Shown in pieces: positions 63,011 through 64,000 of a stretch of DNA of 64,000 bases. This DNA comes from JBHHUI01 sp965248775 (GTDB taxonomy: Bacteria; Chloroflexota; Anaerolineae; Anaerolineales; JBHHUI01), in NCBI GenBank assembly GCA_965248775.1, contig OZ252150.1, positions 1,054,001 through 1,118,000 on the forward strand, written 5' to 3'. Position numbers and translations under genes: made by a program. Every line of letters starts with the position of its first letter. Within the stretch, counting starts at the first letter, position 1. The notes beneath the pieces were generated by a model. That model was not told the DNA's origin. It saw only the letters and a list, made by a program, of their open reading frames with translations, and did no database searches.

Positions 63011-63666
63011 CAAGCTGCGTCCATGACATAGATATCGAAGTCCCCGCCGTCGCGATTCGATTGAAATGCGATCTGCGAGCCGTCCGGCGACCAGACTGCG
63101 TCGCCGTCGGCTGCGGGGTGATCTGTGAGCTGTACGGCGTCTTCTCCACACGCTTCGCCGGTGCGAACACATTCAACGCCCAGCACGTAAATATCAAAGT
63201 CGCCGTCCCGGTCGGAACGAATCAGGATCTGCGTCCCGTCGGGTGACCAGGCATAGTGATTGCGATCGACGTTTGGGCTGTTTGTCAGATTGGTGTGGGC
63301 GGCGTCATCCGGCCCGGACTGCATGGCCTGCACGAGGTCCAGGGCGTACATCTCAATATTCCCGTCACGGTTAGATATAAATGAGAGCAATTCACCGCTA
63401 CCGCCAAACGGCGTCGGGGAAGGTGTGGGCGTCGCGGTTGGTGTCACAGTCGGCGGCAACTCTGTTGCAGTCGGCGGCAGCGGCGTCGCGCTTGGGGGCA
63501 CGCTCGTTGCCCCTTCGACTTCGCTCAGGACAAGTGTTGGCAGCGGCGTGTCGAGCGTAGATTCGTTCGCCAGCGCATCGCCCGATGACGCCCCGCCGCA
63601 GGCGGAGAGCAGCAGCGCGAGGGCCAGGATTGGCGAAAGTTTGGAGGTGATTGTTTTGTTGAACAT
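62977..63666 (-). CDS. TolB-like surface lipoprotein, N-terminal fragment
   Basis: Start ATG 63666 with AAGGAGA upstream. The signal peptide MFNKTITSKLSPILALALLL ends in SACGG (lipobox Cys), then a Thr/Pro-rich linker, then TolB/PD40 propeller repeats (LLSFISNRDGNIEMYALDL, YAWSPDGTQILIRSDRDGDFDIYV, AVWSPDGSQIAFQSNRDGGDFDIYVMD). The frame ends at TGA after VEATRA. With the next two fragments it would be a protein of about 690 residues anchored outside the membrane. Confidence 0.82.
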   Translation of the reverse strand: MFNKTITSKLSPILALALLLSACGGASSGDALANESTLDTPLPTLVLSEVEGATSVPPSATPLPPTATELPPTVTPTATPTPSPTPFGGSGELLSFISNRDGNIEMYALDLVQAMQSGPDDAAHTNLTNSPNVDRNHYAWSPDGTQILIRSDRDGDFDIYVLGVECVRTGEACGEDAVQLTDHPAADGDAVWSPDGSQIAFQSNRDGGDFDIYVMDAACVSAPVEATRA

Positions 63667-64000
63667 GGTGTTCTCCTTTTGGTGATTCGCGATAAGTATT
63701 GCGTAAGTCGTAATTCGCTTTTTTCCTGACCCACCCAGTCCCGTCGGTACCCCGTCTCGGCGCCGGAACGAAGTGGACGGGATGAAGGACTGGGTGCTCC
63801 CTCCATTACCACTCCGGCGTCTCGCGCACACCGCGCTGCTCGTCCAGCTGATCCAGCCGCGTCGGCGACAGACGCGCTGTGCAAACGCGAGACGAAGACC
63901 TCAGAGCCGGGCTGCTCGCTTTTAGGATGCACCCGCGGACTTCCACCCAGCGACGGGTTGCGCTATGTTCCAGGAGTACGAGGAGCATTGCCTCGGATCG
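63667..64000. other. upstream region of TolB-like gene
   Basis: 334 bp to the window end. It holds the ribosome site of the TolB-like gene, a mini-element nest (63734-63781) and no gene that I can support. Confidence 0.45.
63734..63781. repeat. nested mini-element upstream of TolB-like gene
   Basis: The outer element (63734-63750 plus 63774-63781) has A=CCAGT/ACTGG and B=CCCG/CGGG like the shell at 6468-6520. It is interrupted by a 23-bp GC-rich insert (63751-63773). A wider pair CACCCAGTC (63732) / GACTGGGTG (63788) encloses it. Confidence 0.6.

Overview
The window looks like a chromosomal stretch of a Chloroflexota bacterium (Anaerolineae-like). This is inferred from the gene types: a Ser/Thr kinase fused to an AAA ATPase and TPRs, a class III cyclase fused to an AAA ATPase, GT39 membrane glycosyltransferases, geranylgeranyl-reductase-type flavoproteins, an F420-type LLM oxidoreductase, and large anchored surface proteins with Ca-binding type-3 repeats. 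No rRNA or other phylogenetic marker is present to prove it.

Layout. 1-3004: two tandem, almost identical copies of a DUF772-type insertion sequence. 3410-5897: a cyclase/AAA regulator broken by a frameshift inside Walker A and cut off by an IS3-type element (5898-7560). 8133-11855: a kinase/AAA/TPR regulator split by one TAG codon. 12178-21477 (minus): tRNA-Glu, an LPG-synthase-like flippase, two GT39 proteins plus the fused ends of a third, a membrane protein, fabF, plsX and a LON-domain protein. 21481-21703 (plus): a strong promoter, a decayed tRNA-like sequence and tRNA-Leu. 22290-30989: an SGNH protein, rmlC, a PadR regulator with its membrane partner, and an arginase gene cut by an IS; three IS elements lie here. 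31062-43922: AstE/AspA-like hydrolase, class A beta-lactamase-fold protein, folE, two GGR-like flavoproteins, an HDAC-like deacetylase, LLM oxidoreductase, ALDH7 and another GT39 protein. 43928-55012: an ATP-grasp ligase next to a 1522-residue surface protein, an IS701-type element, and a frameshifted paralogue of that surface protein. 55267-59782: a secreted-protein cluster (two propeller-like lipoproteins, a HEAT-like lipoprotein, a metzincin). 60396-63666: a TolB-like lipoprotein gene broken by an IS and a frameshift.

The most unusual content is a family of tiny (mostly 26-27 bp) elements inserted cleanly into transposase genes and into each other. Members differ in primary sequence but keep the same interlocked order of complementary segments (A, B, A', B'), with compensating changes. 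About sixteen copies in five places inflate one IS3 element from about 1.24 kb to 1.66 kb. Further copies interrupt the ISNCY transposase (27361-29006) and sit in gene-free DNA near 60.2 kb and 63.7 kb. The insertion points can be read exactly because removing the element restores the transposase reading frame. I do not recognise this family under any name.

Many genes here are broken by single-base lesions or IS insertions. The area behaves as a decaying, IS-rich accessory region embedded among intact housekeeping genes (fabF-plsX, folE, tRNAs).
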